This document shows, one piece after another, positions 45,108 to 53,886 of a DNA stretch of 64,000 nucleotides. This DNA comes from Pseudomonas grimontii (GTDB lineage Bacteria > Pseudomonadota > Gammaproteobacteria > Pseudomonadales > Pseudomonadaceae). The DNA lies in assembly GCF_007858185.1 (NCBI RefSeq), contig NZ_VFES01000005.1, positions 232,500-296,499 of the forward strand. Direction: 5' to 3'. The notes beneath the pieces are model-generated. The model made no database searches. It worked only from the letters and a program-made list of their open reading frames with translations, and was not told the DNA's origin. The translations under genes and the position numbers were made by a program. The first letter of the stretch is position 1, and every line of letters starts with the position of its first letter.

Positions 45108-45653
45108 TCAAGCGACTTCTGATGTCACAAGACCTTCCTGCTCAAGGATGTGCTGAGCCTCGACCAAAGCCATGTCTACGCTGCTCTCCAGCGCCTTGCG
45201 AATGTCACGCCTCCAGCGCTCCTGAGTCTTGATCGGGTGCGGTTCGTTGGACCAATTATCCATCTCGTACCAGCCAGCGGGCAGAACGTTGGTGGAGCGC
45301 TTGCCGTCAACACCAGGAAGCCGAGGCAACGCCCAAGTCACCACAGCGCAGTGCAGGAATCGTTCCGGCGCCGGCGAGCGCATCACCCGGGTCAACTCAG
45401 CAATTGCAGCGTGCTTGCGCTCTGTATGCGTGGAGAACTTCGCCACCAAGGCGCGCCAGTGCTCTGCTGACAGCGCCTTATGCAGACGCCCGAACACCCA
45501 GCAGTCCTGGAGAAACGCCGCCTCCTTACCGACAATCTCCCCCTTCTGCTTGGCGCACTGCACCTTAGGCTCGAAGTCGCAGCCGCCGGCGGAACTGATG
45601 GTCTCGGCCGCAAGGGCGCGAACTACTGCTGAAACAACATTGCGATAGGTCAT
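45108..45653 (-). CDS. putative late antitermination regulator (Q-like by position)
   Basis: 181 residues, basic with several Trp and His; ERWRRDIRKALES is a possible DNA-contact helix. It follows ninG with a four-base overlap, exactly where lambda Q sits, and precedes terminators and the late genes. No sequence signature confirms Q, so the call is positional. Confidence 0.5.
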   Translation of the reverse strand: MTYRNVVSAVVRALAAETISSAGGCDFEPKVQCAKQKGEIVGKEAAFLQDCWVFGRLHKALSAEHWRALVAKFSTHTERKHAAIAELTRVMRSPAPERFLHCAVVTWALPRLPGVDGKRSTNVLPAGWYEMDNWSNEPHPIKTQERWRRDIRKALESSVDMALVEAQHILEQEGLVTSEVA

Positions 45654-46249
45654 GCGGCTTCCCCTTTTTTCAACTCTCTGGTCATTGCGCGGTATTTGGC
45701 TTTGATCGCCTTGATCTCTTCCACGGTGTACTTGCACGGCGCGTGCAGGCCTTCCAGCCAAGCCACCTTCTCGGCGCCGATGCGCAACACCAGGCGAATG
45801 CGGTACTCCACGGCATTGCCGGAAAGGTTGCGGTTGCACTTCACGCACTGCCGGTGGATATTCAGTGGCTCGAAGCGCAGCTCCGGGCATGCGCCGACGG
45901 ATCGGTAGTGGCCAGCGTCCCACCGGCTGCCAGTCATGAGGTCGTTATCGTTCGGCGTGGAGTCGCAGCTGATGCAGGGCAGGTGCGCGTCACGCAGGCG
46001 CACGTACTCGTTCACGGCGGCCTGGGCCTCGCGCAGATGATCCGCCCTGCTCTTCAGCTTCTCCTTGCGGACTTTGATATCGCGGCGATCACGCTGGGCA
46101 ATTGCCTTGCGGGCCCTATCCTGGTTCTTCGGTGCATCGAGGATTGCGCATGCAGGACTGCACACAGCCTGACCCAGGCGTAATGGGATGAATGACACCC
46201 CGCACGCCGTAACACGGCATTTCTTCGGTTTTGGTTGCTTGGCGATCAT
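45650..46249 (-). CDS. NinG recombination protein
   Basis: 199 residues. Two Cys clusters at the ends of the first half (KCRVTACG, CSPAC), and the central CISCDSTPND and GHYRSVGACPELRFEPLNIHRQCVKCN are the NinG/Rap hallmark. Rap-type proteins resolve recombination intermediates. It belongs to the nin set with NinB. Confidence 0.92.
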   Translation of the reverse strand: MIAKQPKPKKCRVTACGVSFIPLRLGQAVCSPACAILDAPKNQDRARKAIAQRDRRDIKVRKEKLKSRADHLREAQAAVNEYVRLRDAHLPCISCDSTPNDNDLMTGSRWDAGHYRSVGACPELRFEPLNIHRQCVKCNRNLSGNAVEYRIRLVLRIGAEKVAWLEGLHAPCKYTVEEIKAIKAKYRAMTRELKKGEAA

Positions 46250-46716
46250 GCAGCCTCCTTGCTGAGTAGATCAGTGAAAACCACACCTTGGCCCGTGAAG
46301 TAGGCTGCAATGCGGTCGGTGTAAGCGATGCCCTGGGCGCGGTTGAACAGGCTGGTCACCGGGAAGCCATCAGGGCCAAACAAATGGCACTCGCCCATCA
46401 TGGCCAGCTTCGTTTCGTATGGCAGATGACGCATGACCCGGTACCACTCGACCTGGAACCCAGCGTCCTCGTTCAGCAGGATCTGGACGCCGAAGTGAAG
46501 CTTGCAGTACCGGCGAGCGTCCGCTGCGTCACCGATCTGGGTCATCTCGGCGATGCGCTTGTACATCGCGAACCACAACCGGTTCTGGTCCAGCGTGCGG
46601 TCCTTGCCCGGGCGCAGGGAGACCACCACAAACTTCTTGTCCCGGTACATGGCGGTCAAGCATGTGATCGCCTCGGTGAGCTTGGCCTGACAGTTGACGC
46701 TGATCTTGTCGGTCAT
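46246..46716 (-). CDS. NinB recombination protein
   Basis: 156 residues. RTLDQNRLWFAMYKRIAEMTQIGDAADARRYCKLHFG is the NinB core. NinB/Orf binds single-stranded DNA and supports RecF-pathway recombination in phage. Four-base overlaps with both neighbours indicate one operon. Confidence 0.92.
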   Translation of the reverse strand: MTDKISVNCQAKLTEAITCLTAMYRDKKFVVVSLRPGKDRTLDQNRLWFAMYKRIAEMTQIGDAADARRYCKLHFGVQILLNEDAGFQVEWYRVMRHLPYETKLAMMGECHLFGPDGFPVTSLFNRAQGIAYTDRIAAYFTGQGVVFTDLLSKEAA

Positions 46717-47510
46717 TGCGCCACCCTCTTCTCTTCCAGTTCCTGCGCCTGCTTGATCAGCAGGGCCCGGCGATCAGCCAACTCATTGGCCGCTGCAATC
46801 CGGATCTCGTCCTTTCGCTCTTCGCTGGCCTTCCGCATTTCCAGCATCGAGCTCTTCACGATCTCCAGTTTTTGGCGAAGCACCGGCTCTGCCCGGGTGA
46901 CGGCACCGGTGAGCAGACCTGCAATGGCACGACCATCCTCGGTGATCGGCTCAACGCTAAGGTCTGCCAGGTACTTCTGGGCGTGTTCGTGGGGAATGCG
47001 CTTCAGCTCCATCGCCTTGGTCACAGCTTGGATTCGACGGCTGGCGTCGAAACCCACGGATACGTGCCAGTTGACCGGCTTCGCATCCTCGCGGGCCTGG
47101 CTCACGAAACGCTGGTAGGCGTCGATGAACGCCATGCGCGCGCCGATTTTGTCGCCGCCATCCAAGATGGGTTTCGCCGCGGCCAGGGCCAGCTGGATCT
47201 CGTCGGTCAGCACCACGGTTTCAAATTCATCGTTCGTGGTCATGGCGATAGCCCAGGCCTCGTCCTTGCCAGGCCGGCCGTCGCAGGACTGGACGCGCTG
47301 CAGAATGTCAGCCATCGCCAGCTTGCCCTTAACCTCAAAGCGGCAGGCCTTGAGCGCAGCTTTGACGACAGGGACCGGGTAGGCGCAAAGGTCTTCGGCC
47401 ATCATCGCGGCGGTACCGGGGTTCATTTCCTGACCCATAGCCTCGGCCGTTGCGCAGATGGCGGCGGCTAGCCCGGCAACCTGCTGGTCATTCATTTCAG
47501 AGGTACTCAT
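46713..47510 (-). CDS. phage early protein after the replication gene, unknown
   Basis: 265 residues, mostly helical, ending in a coiled coil rich in Lys and Glu. No Walker motif, so it is not a DnaC-like loader by sequence, although it occupies the lambda P position. Start at 47510 (AGGTGACC upstream) is preferred. Function unknown. Confidence 0.55.
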   Translation of the reverse strand: MSTSEMNDQQVAGLAAAICATAEAMGQEMNPGTAAMMAEDLCAYPVPVVKAALKACRFEVKGKLAMADILQRVQSCDGRPGKDEAWAIAMTTNDEFETVVLTDEIQLALAAAKPILDGGDKIGARMAFIDAYQRFVSQAREDAKPVNWHVSVGFDASRRIQAVTKAMELKRIPHEHAQKYLADLSVEPITEDGRAIAGLLTGAVTRAEPVLRQKLEIVKSSMLEMRKASEERKDEIRIAAANELADRRALLIKQAQELEEKRVAQ

Positions 47511-48411
47511 TGCGGTCACCTGCTTGGCGTTTTGCCAGAACCATCTGGGCGGCCTGCTCGGCAGCGGAGAGGTTTGCCTCAGTCCGTTCCATCTGGCGGG
47601 CGGTTGTGCCGTTGACCCGCTGCCCGGTCACCCACTGCGTGTGGTAGCTCTCGGCGTTGGCCAGCAGTTCGTTGAGGCTGTGGCACTTGCGCAAGACGGT
47701 CGCATCGCTGGTTTTCAGGAAGTGGGCGGCGACGTGGTGAGCGACGTCGGCGCCCAGGCGGTCGACGAGCAAAGCCATCTGCTTGCCAGCCTTGGCGTTC
47801 CACACCGGCCAGGCGCTGTAGCGTTTGCGGTATGCCATGGCGTAGTTCGCCCAGACCTTGAAGGTTTTGCAGGTCTGGTCTTTGGGACCTGGCATGTCGG
47901 CGGGGATCTCAACTCGTGGTTGCTGCGGAACGAATTGCACGACCTGCCCCGTCACGACCTTGGCGGTAGCCTGGGGCGTAATTGGTTCAATGACCGGTTC
48001 CATGACTGGTTCAAGAGAGTTACTGATTCTGGGTGCAGCTGCTGCACTACCCCCTGGTGCAGGAGATTCACTAGGGGGTGAATCTGCTGCACTACCCTGG
48101 TGAATCTGCTGCACTACCCCTGGTGCAGGAGGTGCACCACCCCCATCGAGAGTGAGGAAGTAAACGTTCGACGAGTTTCCCTTCGGGCCACCCCTACGGA
48201 TTTCCTTACGTAGCAATCCCGCATCACACAGGGCTGTGATGTGGTTCATGACAGAGCGCTTGCTGATCTCGCACTGATCGGCGATGTGCTGATAGGACGG
48301 CCAGCACTCGCCTATGTCACTAGCGTTGTCGGCCAGTTTTATCAGCACCAGCTTGCGCAACGGATTTCCGACGCGAAGTTTCATCGCGGCGACCATAAGG
48401 CCCATGCTCAT
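47497..48411 (-). CDS. phage replication initiation protein (O-like)
   Basis: 304 residues. The N-terminal winged helix-turn-helix (CWPSYQHIADQCEISKRSVMNHITALCDAGLLRKE) matches O-type replication proteins and DnaT/O N-terminal domains. The middle is a low-complexity Pro/Ala/Ser linker and the C-terminus has a DNA-binding-like helical part. Starts one base after the antirepressor stop. Confidence 0.75.
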   Translation of the reverse strand: MSMGLMVAAMKLRVGNPLRKLVLIKLADNASDIGECWPSYQHIADQCEISKRSVMNHITALCDAGLLRKEIRRGGPKGNSSNVYFLTLDGGGAPPAPGVVQQIHQGSAADSPPSESPAPGGSAAAAPRISNSLEPVMEPVIEPITPQATAKVVTGQVVQFVPQQPRVEIPADMPGPKDQTCKTFKVWANYAMAYRKRYSAWPVWNAKAGKQMALLVDRLGADVAHHVAAHFLKTSDATVLRKCHSLNELLANAESYHTQWVTGQRVNGTTARQMERTEANLSAAEQAAQMVLAKRQAGDRNEYL

Positions 48412-48412
48412 A

Positions 48413-49273
48413 TCAAGCCTTCCCGACCTTTGCGGCCAATTCAAGAAAGCGATCCACGTACCAATGAGGCTGCGTCTCGCGGGGGCATTGAGGGCTGGTT
48501 AGGTTCTTGCCGTAGGCCATGCCCTTCTCGGTCACAGACCAGAAGTCCACCATTTCCTGCTTGGAGTTTTTGCGCTGGAGGACCTTGAGGAAGCCGTGAG
48601 CCTCAAGAGCAAGGTTGAAGGCACGGGCGGTGCTGGCGATGGCGTGATCTTTGATCAGGGCGGTAATGGCCTTCGTTGGCATCGAAGAGCCGCCAGCAGC
48701 GTCAGGGGCGGCATCAACGGCATAGCCTGGGAGGAATTTGGCATCCAAGCCGTTGTTGGTGGCGATCTGCGCGAGCATCATCATCTTGCTGGAGGGCGCC
48801 GGCTTCAGCAGGCGATCGAAGCATTCCAGAATGGCGAGTTCGCCAATGACCTTGGAGTTGTTCGTCTCCTGGACGGTGTAAGAGCCGGTCTTTCGAATGG
48901 TCGGCAGCACCTGGCCCACAACCCATTCCTCAAACTGCTCGGCAGCCGGTAGCTTGGATTTCATCACCAGACGGTAGAGATCGCGCTCAGGGATGATTTG
49001 CACAGCACGGACCTGACCTCCCATTTCGGTATGGCAGGTATTGACCGCTTTGCAGTGAGCATTGATCGCCTTCGACGTGTTGGAGTAGCCCAGGGCTTCG
49101 GCGATGTCCTTGGCGATGAACCATGGCTCCCCGTGACCGTCGTCAACTACGCGTACGGGGAAGCCGTGAAAGTCGAAAGGTGTCACTGGTTTAATCCGCG
49201 CCACGTTTTCAGATTGCGAAAAACGTGGCGCTGTAATGTTGGGGCTATTGATCGATTCGGTGTGTTGGTGCAT
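48413..49273 (-). CDS. antirepressor with BRO N-terminal domain
   Basis: 286 residues. DGHGEPWFIAKDIAEALGYSNTSKAINAHCK and RAVQIIPERDLYRLVMKSKLPAAEQFEEWV are the BRO-N core. The C-terminal part has a winged helix-like segment. Antirepressors inactivate phage repressors or act as early regulators. One copy of the 34-bp repeat lies inside its N-terminal coding region. Confidence 0.88.
   Translation of the reverse strand: MHQHTESINSPNITAPRFSQSENVARIKPVTPFDFHGFPVRVVDDGHGEPWFIAKDIAEALGYSNTSKAINAHCKAVNTCHTEMGGQVRAVQIIPERDLYRLVMKSKLPAAEQFEEWVVGQVLPTIRKTGSYTVQETNNSKVIGELAILECFDRLLKPAPSSKMMMLAQIATNNGLDAKFLPGYAVDAAPDAAGGSSMPTKAITALIKDHAIASTARAFNLALEAHGFLKVLQRKNSKQEMVDFWSVTEKGMAYGKNLTSPQCPRETQPHWYVDRFLELAAKVGKA
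49198..49231. repeat. 34-bp dispersed inverted repeat, copy 2
   Basis: GCGCCACGTTTT ... AAAAACGTGGCGC, within the N-terminal coding part of the antirepressor. On the minus strand it is translated as A-P-R-F-S-Q-S-E-N-V-A-R. Confidence 0.75.
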
Positions 49274-49301
49274 GATTCGCTCCAGTTGTTTACCGCTGTA
49301 G

Positions 49302-49331
49302 AAAAAGCCACCCTCGTCCGGTGGCTTTTTT
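49302..49331. terminator. intrinsic terminator (bidirectional)
   Basis: AGCCACC-CTCGTCC-GGTGGCT with five A before and six T after. It ends the CII-like message between that gene and the antirepressor. Confidence 0.75.
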
Positions 49332-49342
49332 GTGTCTGTAAT

Positions 49343-49768
49343 TCAGGCCGCCTTCACGGACTGCTTGAACACTTCCAGGCTGACGATCACTTCCTCAGCC
49401 TCCTTGAGCAGTTCGGATTTCTCGCGAGAGCAAACGCGACCATCGGCCTGGGCGTCGAACGCAAGGCGGGTCACATCAGCCAAGTCGGCGTGCAGGCGCA
49501 GCAGCGCGGAGTTGAGGTTGATGCCCTCGGGCTTTTCCTTCGGCACCAGGTCGAAACCAAACGCCTCGGCCCACGCCTTCAGTGGCCGGAAGTCCTGAGT
49601 GAACTTCATAATCCTGTGCAGCTCCTGGACGTTCAGCTTGTGGCTGTCGTAGTCCGGGTTCGCTTTCTGGGAAAGCAAAGTCTTCGAAGAGAAGCTGGCG
49701 CCCTCTGCAATCCGCCCTGCTCCGTGGTCGTCCACCACGTCATAGATCGCCTTCATCAATTCCTGCAT
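49343..49768 (-). CDS. phage regulatory protein CII-like (CP76 family)
   Basis: 141 residues. YDVVDDHGAGRIAEGASFSSKTLLSQKANPDYDSHKLNVQELHRIM has the pattern of CP76-type phage CII regulators, with a helix-turn-helix in the first 60 residues. Such proteins help choose lysogeny or activate early genes. Lies between cro and the antirepressor; a partial copy of the 34-bp repeat (ACGTGGCGC) lies just upstream. Confidence 0.8.
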   Translation of the reverse strand: MQELMKAIYDVVDDHGAGRIAEGASFSSKTLLSQKANPDYDSHKLNVQELHRIMKFTQDFRPLKAWAEAFGFDLVPKEKPEGINLNSALLRLHADLADVTRLAFDAQADGRVCSREKSELLKEAEEVIVSLEVFKQSVKAA

Positions 49769-49848
49769 GTAACACCTCGAAATTCTTTACGTGGCGCCCT
49801 GCAGGTGCAGAGGCGATCATTTGCTCAATGGAACGGCGGACAGGGATG

Positions 49849-50061
49849 TCATGCGGCGGATCGGGATCCCTTCTGGGGCATGCACAGCTCACGCGCAGTG
49901 ATCTTTCCACCGGTCAACTCTTCAGCCTTGAAAGCTTTTTCTGCACGCATCGGGTGAATCCCGGCGACCCAGTACGAAACTGCTGCTTGGGATACGTCGA
50001 GCGCTGAAGCGGTTTTGGTTTGCCCGCCGAAGAAGTCGACGAGCCTTTCGATAGGGGTCAT
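49849..50061 (-). CDS. Cro/YdaS-like helix-turn-helix protein
   Basis: 70 residues. LVDFFGGQTKTASALDVSQAAVSYWVAG contains a helix-turn-helix. It diverges from the CI gene over the operator region, so it is the Cro-position regulator of the pR operon (cro, CII-like, antirepressor, replication genes). Confidence 0.88.
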   Translation of the reverse strand: MTPIERLVDFFGGQTKTASALDVSQAAVSYWVAGIHPMRAEKAFKAEELTGGKITARELCMPQKGSRSAA

Positions 50062-50076
50062 ATGAGAGCCCTCCTG

Positions 50077-50137
50077 ATAAGCCTGCTTATATCCTAAGTA
50101 GAAGCAGGCTTATTTGCAAGCCAATAAGGGAACTTAT
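50077..50137. promoter_or_regulatory. right operator region, three operators
   Basis: Three 14-bp sites of the form ATAAG-N4-CTTAT: ATAAGCCTGCTTAT (50077-50090), AGAAGCAGGCTTAT (50100-50113) and ATAAGGGAACTTAT (50124-50137), spaced 23 and 24 bases apart. They fill the gap between cro and cI, as lambda OR does. Binding by CI and Cro is inferred. Confidence 0.8.
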
Positions 50138-50143
50138 AAATTC

Positions 50144-50815
50144 ATGTGCATGAGCACACTTGCAGAACGACTAAAAGAAGCGCGGAAACACGCGAAGCTG
50201 ACCCAGGCAAAACTGGCGACGGTTTCCGGTGTTGAGCAGCCCCTGATCTCCCAGCTGGAGACAGGCAAGAACCTTCAAAGCGCACACCTTCCAAAATTCG
50301 CCCACATATGCGGCGTGAGTGCTATTTGGCTGTCGGACGATATTGGGCCCATGGTCATTGACTCAAAAAAGGAAGAGTCGAACGTATCGCTGGCTGCCCA
50401 GAATCCTCAGAGCTTCCGCTACCCGGTTATTAGCTGGGTGTCTGCGGGCGCCTGGTCTGAGGCGGTGGAGCCCTACCCGGCTGGTATTTCCGACCGTTAC
50501 GAGTTTTCCGAATACAACTCGAAGGGCCCCGCGTTCTGGCTAGAGGTCAAAGGCGACTCCATGACCTCCCCGGTCGGCACGAGCATCGCCCAGGGATCGC
50601 TGATCCTGGTAGACACCGAAGTTGAGGCGACGCCGGGCAAGCTTGTCGTGGCCAAGCTGCCAGACAGCAATGAAGCGACCTTTAAGAAGCTGGTCAGTGA
50701 TGGGGGCCGGCTTTACTTGAAGCCATTGAATCCAGGCTATCCGACTGAAGTATTTGATGAGAACTGCCGGATCGTCGGCGTGGTCGTCCAGGCCACCCAG
50801 AAATTTCACTACTGA
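50144..50815 (+). CDS. CI-type repressor with S24 peptidase domain
   Basis: 223 residues from 50144 (an ATG at 50150 is also possible). N-terminal helix-turn-helix (TQAKLATVSGVEQPLISQLE) and C-terminal LexA-like protease with catalytic Ser in GDSMTSP, catalytic Lys in KLVVAKL, and a cleavable Ala-Gly pair in SWVSAGAW. It keeps the prophage silent and would self-cleave on RecA activation after DNA damage. Confidence 0.93.
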   Translation: MCMSTLAERLKEARKHAKLTQAKLATVSGVEQPLISQLETGKNLQSAHLPKFAHICGVSAIWLSDDIGPMVIDSKKEESNVSLAAQNPQSFRYPVISWVSAGAWSEAVEPYPAGISDRYEFSEYNSKGPAFWLEVKGDSMTSPVGTSIAQGSLILVDTEVEATPGKLVVAKLPDSNEATFKKLVSDGGRLYLKPLNPGYPTEVFDENCRIVGVVVQATQKFHY

Positions 50816-50829
50816 GTGCGGAGGCCGTG

Positions 50830-51063
50830 ATGGCCCTGACCAAACCCAATCAGCAACTGCGTCGCGACCTGAAAGCGATAGCTTTCAACCTTGAGCAATC
50901 CTGTGTCGACCTGGGAAAGCTTGCGGAAAAGCTCAGCGATGCCGATGCCATAGCCCTGATGGGGTTGGTGGGCACGCTTTATGAGGAAGCCGACAGGCTG
51001 GTGGGTTATGCGGATGAGGTGAAAGCGGGTCAGATAAGCCGGGCTGCGGAACAGCGTAAATGA
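50830..51063 (+). CDS. small protein after repressor
   Basis: 77 residues, helical, no membrane segment. It follows CI by 14 bases and overlaps the next gene by four bases, so it is probably co-expressed with the repressor in the lysogen. Function unknown. Confidence 0.6.
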   Translation: MALTKPNQQLRRDLKAIAFNLEQSCVDLGKLAEKLSDADAIALMGLVGTLYEEADRLVGYADEVKAGQISRAAEQRK

Positions 51064-51278
51064 CTGCATGGCAAGAGCAGAGCTTCTGGAGCAAGTTTTG
51101 GGTCTGGGCTTGGCTGGCGTTCATGGCCGTCTTTACCAGCTACACCGGCGCGTTCTGGCTGGGTGATGGCTCATCTAATCGCAAGCGCGTCTTCAGCCCT
51201 GGCTTCGTTGTGCTCTGCACCATCGTGGCGGTGGCTGAGCTGATAGCGCTGAATCACTTCTATGGTACGGGCGGATGA
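51060..51278 (+). CDS. two-TM membrane protein next to repressor
   Basis: 72 residues with two membrane segments (WVWAWLAFMAVFTSYTGAFWL and FVVLCTIVAVAELIAL). Genes here in lambda (rex) exclude other phages, so a superinfection role is possible but unproven. Confidence 0.55.
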   Translation: MTAWQEQSFWSKFWVWAWLAFMAVFTSYTGAFWLGDGSSNRKRVFSPGFVVLCTIVAVAELIALNHFYGTGG

Positions 51279-51451
51279 GGTAAAGCAGAGGTAGATAAAT
51301 CGAAGCAAGCCCGATTAGGCGCGCGGTTTGGCGCGGCGCTGTTCTTTGACTTTGGTTGCTGATTGAGCAATGCCTTTTGTAACTGAGTTACGACGAATCC
51401 TGGCCTTGGCGCGGCAATGGCTGTGATCAACAAATAAGTGCTGAAGGGGCA

Positions 51452-51778
51452 ATGGAATTGATTGAAGAAATACAGCAGGACATGGACGTAAACATAACAC
51501 TGGGTCAATTCATACAGTTCTTAACGATTGTCGAGCGTAGCTCGCGGTGCCCTGTTTGCCCACATGACGGTGTATGGAATTTCTATATAGACAAGTCCGT
51601 CAGTGCTGGAATGGATTCCCCTATGGCTATCACTCGCATGGTCAGCACCTATGCTGTCTCGCCCCAAGATAATTACCCAGTCTTCACTATGGAATGCCCT
51701 AAGTGCGGCAACATGATTTATACCAATGCAAACGTGGTTGCGAGAAAAATCAAAGCACAGGAGGCGGCTGATGAGTAA
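51452..51778 (+). CDS. small zinc-ribbon protein
   Basis: 108 residues. CPVC (near residue 33) and CPKC (near residue 82) form a likely zinc ribbon. AAGGGG precedes the ATG. The next gene starts within its last codons (8-bp overlap), so the two are a translational pair. Confidence 0.6.
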   Translation: MELIEEIQQDMDVNITLGQFIQFLTIVERSSRCPVCPHDGVWNFYIDKSVSAGMDSPMAITRMVSTYAVSPQDNYPVFTMECPKCGNMIYTNANVVARKIKAQEAADE

Positions 51779-52169
51779 CGTTGTCTCTGGAAGGTGGGGT
51801 GACAAGACTGGGGGCGGAGGCCATACTGGTGGCGGAAATCCACCTGGAGGAGACCCAATGGAATCCCGCGTAATGACGCTTGAAAAAGCATCCCAAGATA
51901 TTCGGGACAAGCTCATGCGCGTTGAGTTTCGCCTCGATACTATTGAATCTAACATGGCTACCAAGGCAGACCTTGCGTTACTGGCATCCAAGGATGACCT
52001 TACAAGCTATGTAAGGGCTAGCGGTAAGGATGTTCAGGACCTGGCTGTCAGCTTCCAAAAATCAATCACCGATGTCCAAAAGACGATCAATGAACAAACT
52101 TGGAAGTTTATAGGCCTTGCCGGAGTACTAGCGGGGCTAGCCTTCACCGCTGCCAAGTTCATTCACTAA
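51771..52169 (+). CDS. tail-anchored coiled-coil membrane protein
   Basis: 132 residues. Gly-rich N-terminus (SGRWGDKTGGGGHTGGGN), helical middle (about 30-105) and one C-terminal membrane segment (FIGLAGVLAGLAFTAAKFI). Overlaps the zinc-ribbon gene by eight bases and is followed by a terminator, so it is a two-gene unit of unknown role in the accessory region. Confidence 0.6.
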   Translation: MSNVVSGRWGDKTGGGGHTGGGNPPGGDPMESRVMTLEKASQDIRDKLMRVEFRLDTIESNMATKADLALLASKDDLTSYVRASGKDVQDLAVSFQKSITDVQKTINEQTWKFIGLAGVLAGLAFTAAKFIH

Positions 52170-52188
52170 AATATCCCCGCTACTCCAT

Positions 52189-52213
52189 AGCCCGGCCCAG
52201 CGCCGGGCTTCTT
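52189..52213 (+). terminator. intrinsic terminator
   Basis: AGCCCGGC-CCAGC-GCCGGGCT followed by TCTTG. Ends the zinc-ribbon/tail-anchor unit. Confidence 0.65.
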
Positions 52214-52277
52214 GTATCTGCCCTTCCGACGATATCTCTTTCGGATCAACCCCGATCAATCGATGAAAAGGTGCGTG

Positions 52278-52928
52278 CTACTCGTCCGCGGCCGTATTCT
52301 TTGCCCCCGAAGAAACCCCGCATACTAGGTGCTTATCGATTAAGACGGACACCTCAGATGAGTGCGTGGAACCCAGGTCATGGCCACCGTCAGGGAACAC
52401 GTGCAATTCTGCGTGCGGAATGAGCTGCGCAAGGCGACGACCGACAAGGACCGGACTTACCGGATCGGATCCCCCCCAGAGAAGCAATACCGGCATACGC
52501 AACTCCCGAAGCCGGTGCGCGAGGTTGGTTCGATCATCAATAAACCATCTAGGCAACTTGGGATTCTCCGCAGTGAAGTCTGCTCGCCAATCTTCTGCAC
52601 CCAGGTCAGACATATCAATACCGCCAGAGGTGACTGTTAGCACAAGGTGGGTGATCAGATCGGGGCGTTCTAACGCAACACGAACAGCGACGATACCGCC
52701 CATAGACTGCGCCACTAATGCGCTTGGCCGGTCTATGTCAGCAATTACTCGGGCTACCAGGTCGTCCATGCTGTTTACTGCTGGTGAAGACGGTGTACCA
52801 CCAAAACCCGGCCATCCGACATGAGTCTTCTGCGCAGTGGTCGCCAGAAGATCGCCGACTGGCCACCAAAACTGGCTGTTACCAGAGGCTCCTGGCAAAA
52901 ATAAAAGCTTTTCAGGAGGGTTGACCAT
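52278..52928 (-). CDS. alpha/beta hydrolase
   Basis: 216 residues. Nucleophile Ser in VAQSMGGI near residue 75, acidic residue in WGGSDPVSP near residue 155, and His in PDGGHDLGS near residue 180 complete the triad. Substrate unknown. It is oriented against its neighbours and sits between CI and the left operator, where lysogenic cargo is common. Confidence 0.8.
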   Translation of the reverse strand: MVNPPEKLLFLPGASGNSQFWWPVGDLLATTAQKTHVGWPGFGGTPSSPAVNSMDDLVARVIADIDRPSALVAQSMGGIVAVRVALERPDLITHLVLTVTSGGIDMSDLGAEDWRADFTAENPKLPRWFIDDRTNLAHRLRELRMPVLLLWGGSDPVSPVLVGRRLAQLIPHAELHVFPDGGHDLGSTHSSEVSVLIDKHLVCGVSSGAKNTAADE

Positions 52929-53091
52929 GGGCTCATTCCTTGAGGTAGATTGAAGCTTAGCTGTTAGAGAAATCGAAAAAGTGCTGCCATTATACCGAGC
53001 AATGAAATCGCTATCTCAATCGGAGACGCTCTGGTGACGCACCCTACTCTGCTATTGTGGCGCTCTCTGATCGCAATGGAAGCTTCGAAGA

Positions 53092-53415
53092 ATGGACTCA
53101 TGGAAGATTGTAGCTGCAGCCCTTATGGTATCGATCAATGCTCATGCTTCAGAGGGGTCCGATGACTCCTACAATAACTCGATGCTGTCAGTGCTAATGG
53201 CTCCAACCTACACCGTTGCGGGAACTACCGGACTTACCATGCTGGCCTCAAATAACTTCAAGCCTGCAAAGGCTGACGCCCTTGCGTTCATCGGCTCAAA
53301 AGGCGAGATTCGCGGCGCACAATTTGAACAGGCAGTACGCTTCTATCACACGACCTACGCACCACCGCTGATGACTGACCATCAACTCGCCTTAGCAATC
53401 GCGACTTCATTCTGA
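53092..53415 (+). CDS. DUF2388 family exported protein
   Basis: 107 residues with a short signal peptide (about 1-19). The segment LAFIGSKGEIRGAQFEQAVRFYHTTY and LALAIATSF are typical of the Pseudomonas DUF2388 family. Function unknown. A terminator lies 118 bases downstream. Confidence 0.75.
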   Translation: MDSWKIVAAALMVSINAHASEGSDDSYNNSMLSVLMAPTYTVAGTTGLTMLASNNFKPAKADALAFIGSKGEIRGAQFEQAVRFYHTTYAPPLMTDHQLALAIATSF

Positions 53416-53532
53416 GGTCAACCTTCAAACTAACCGCGGCACCATACCTTTCGTTTCGGCGACATCCTTTTCACCTGGCATTTACACGACAGTGGGTAAG
53501 GTCGCCCTACTCCTTTGAAGAATTCCCATTAG

Positions 53533-53559
53533 GCCCGCACATAAGCGGGCCATTTTTTT
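53533..53559 (+). terminator. intrinsic terminator
   Basis: GCCCGC-ACATAA-GCGGGC followed by CA and seven T. Confidence 0.8.
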
Positions 53560-53602
53560 GTCCGCGGCTATGCTCTCCATTCCGTCTACTGGAGACCAAG
53601 CG

Positions 53603-53821
53603 ATGCCCTCCCCCGAATACTCCCTCTCTGATGTCCTGGAACGCATCTACGATAACCAGCTGGCCCTTGAGGCGGCATTGATGGAGTTGACTCTGCTGGT
53701 CGAAAGCCAAGGCAACGCCGAGGCCGGCGGGAACGCGCGTGGCGCGCTGGAGACTATTGGTGAGAACGCCGGCCATATCAAACAAGGCCTTGCCAGGTTG
53801 AGAGCCCAGGAGCCAGATTAA
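53603..53821 (+). CDS. small acidic helical phage protein
   Basis: 72 residues from MPSPEYSL with CTGGAGA upstream. Predicted helical. No known family. Lies between terminators, so it is probably its own unit. Confidence 0.6.
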   Translation: MPSPEYSLSDVLERIYDNQLALEAALMELTLLVESQGNAEAGGNARGALETIGENAGHIKQGLARLRAQEPD

Positions 53822-53886
53822 AGCCCGTCCATAGTGGCTGTACGCCACGAATGGTAAAGTGCTGGCTCAATTATGGGAGGGATCCA

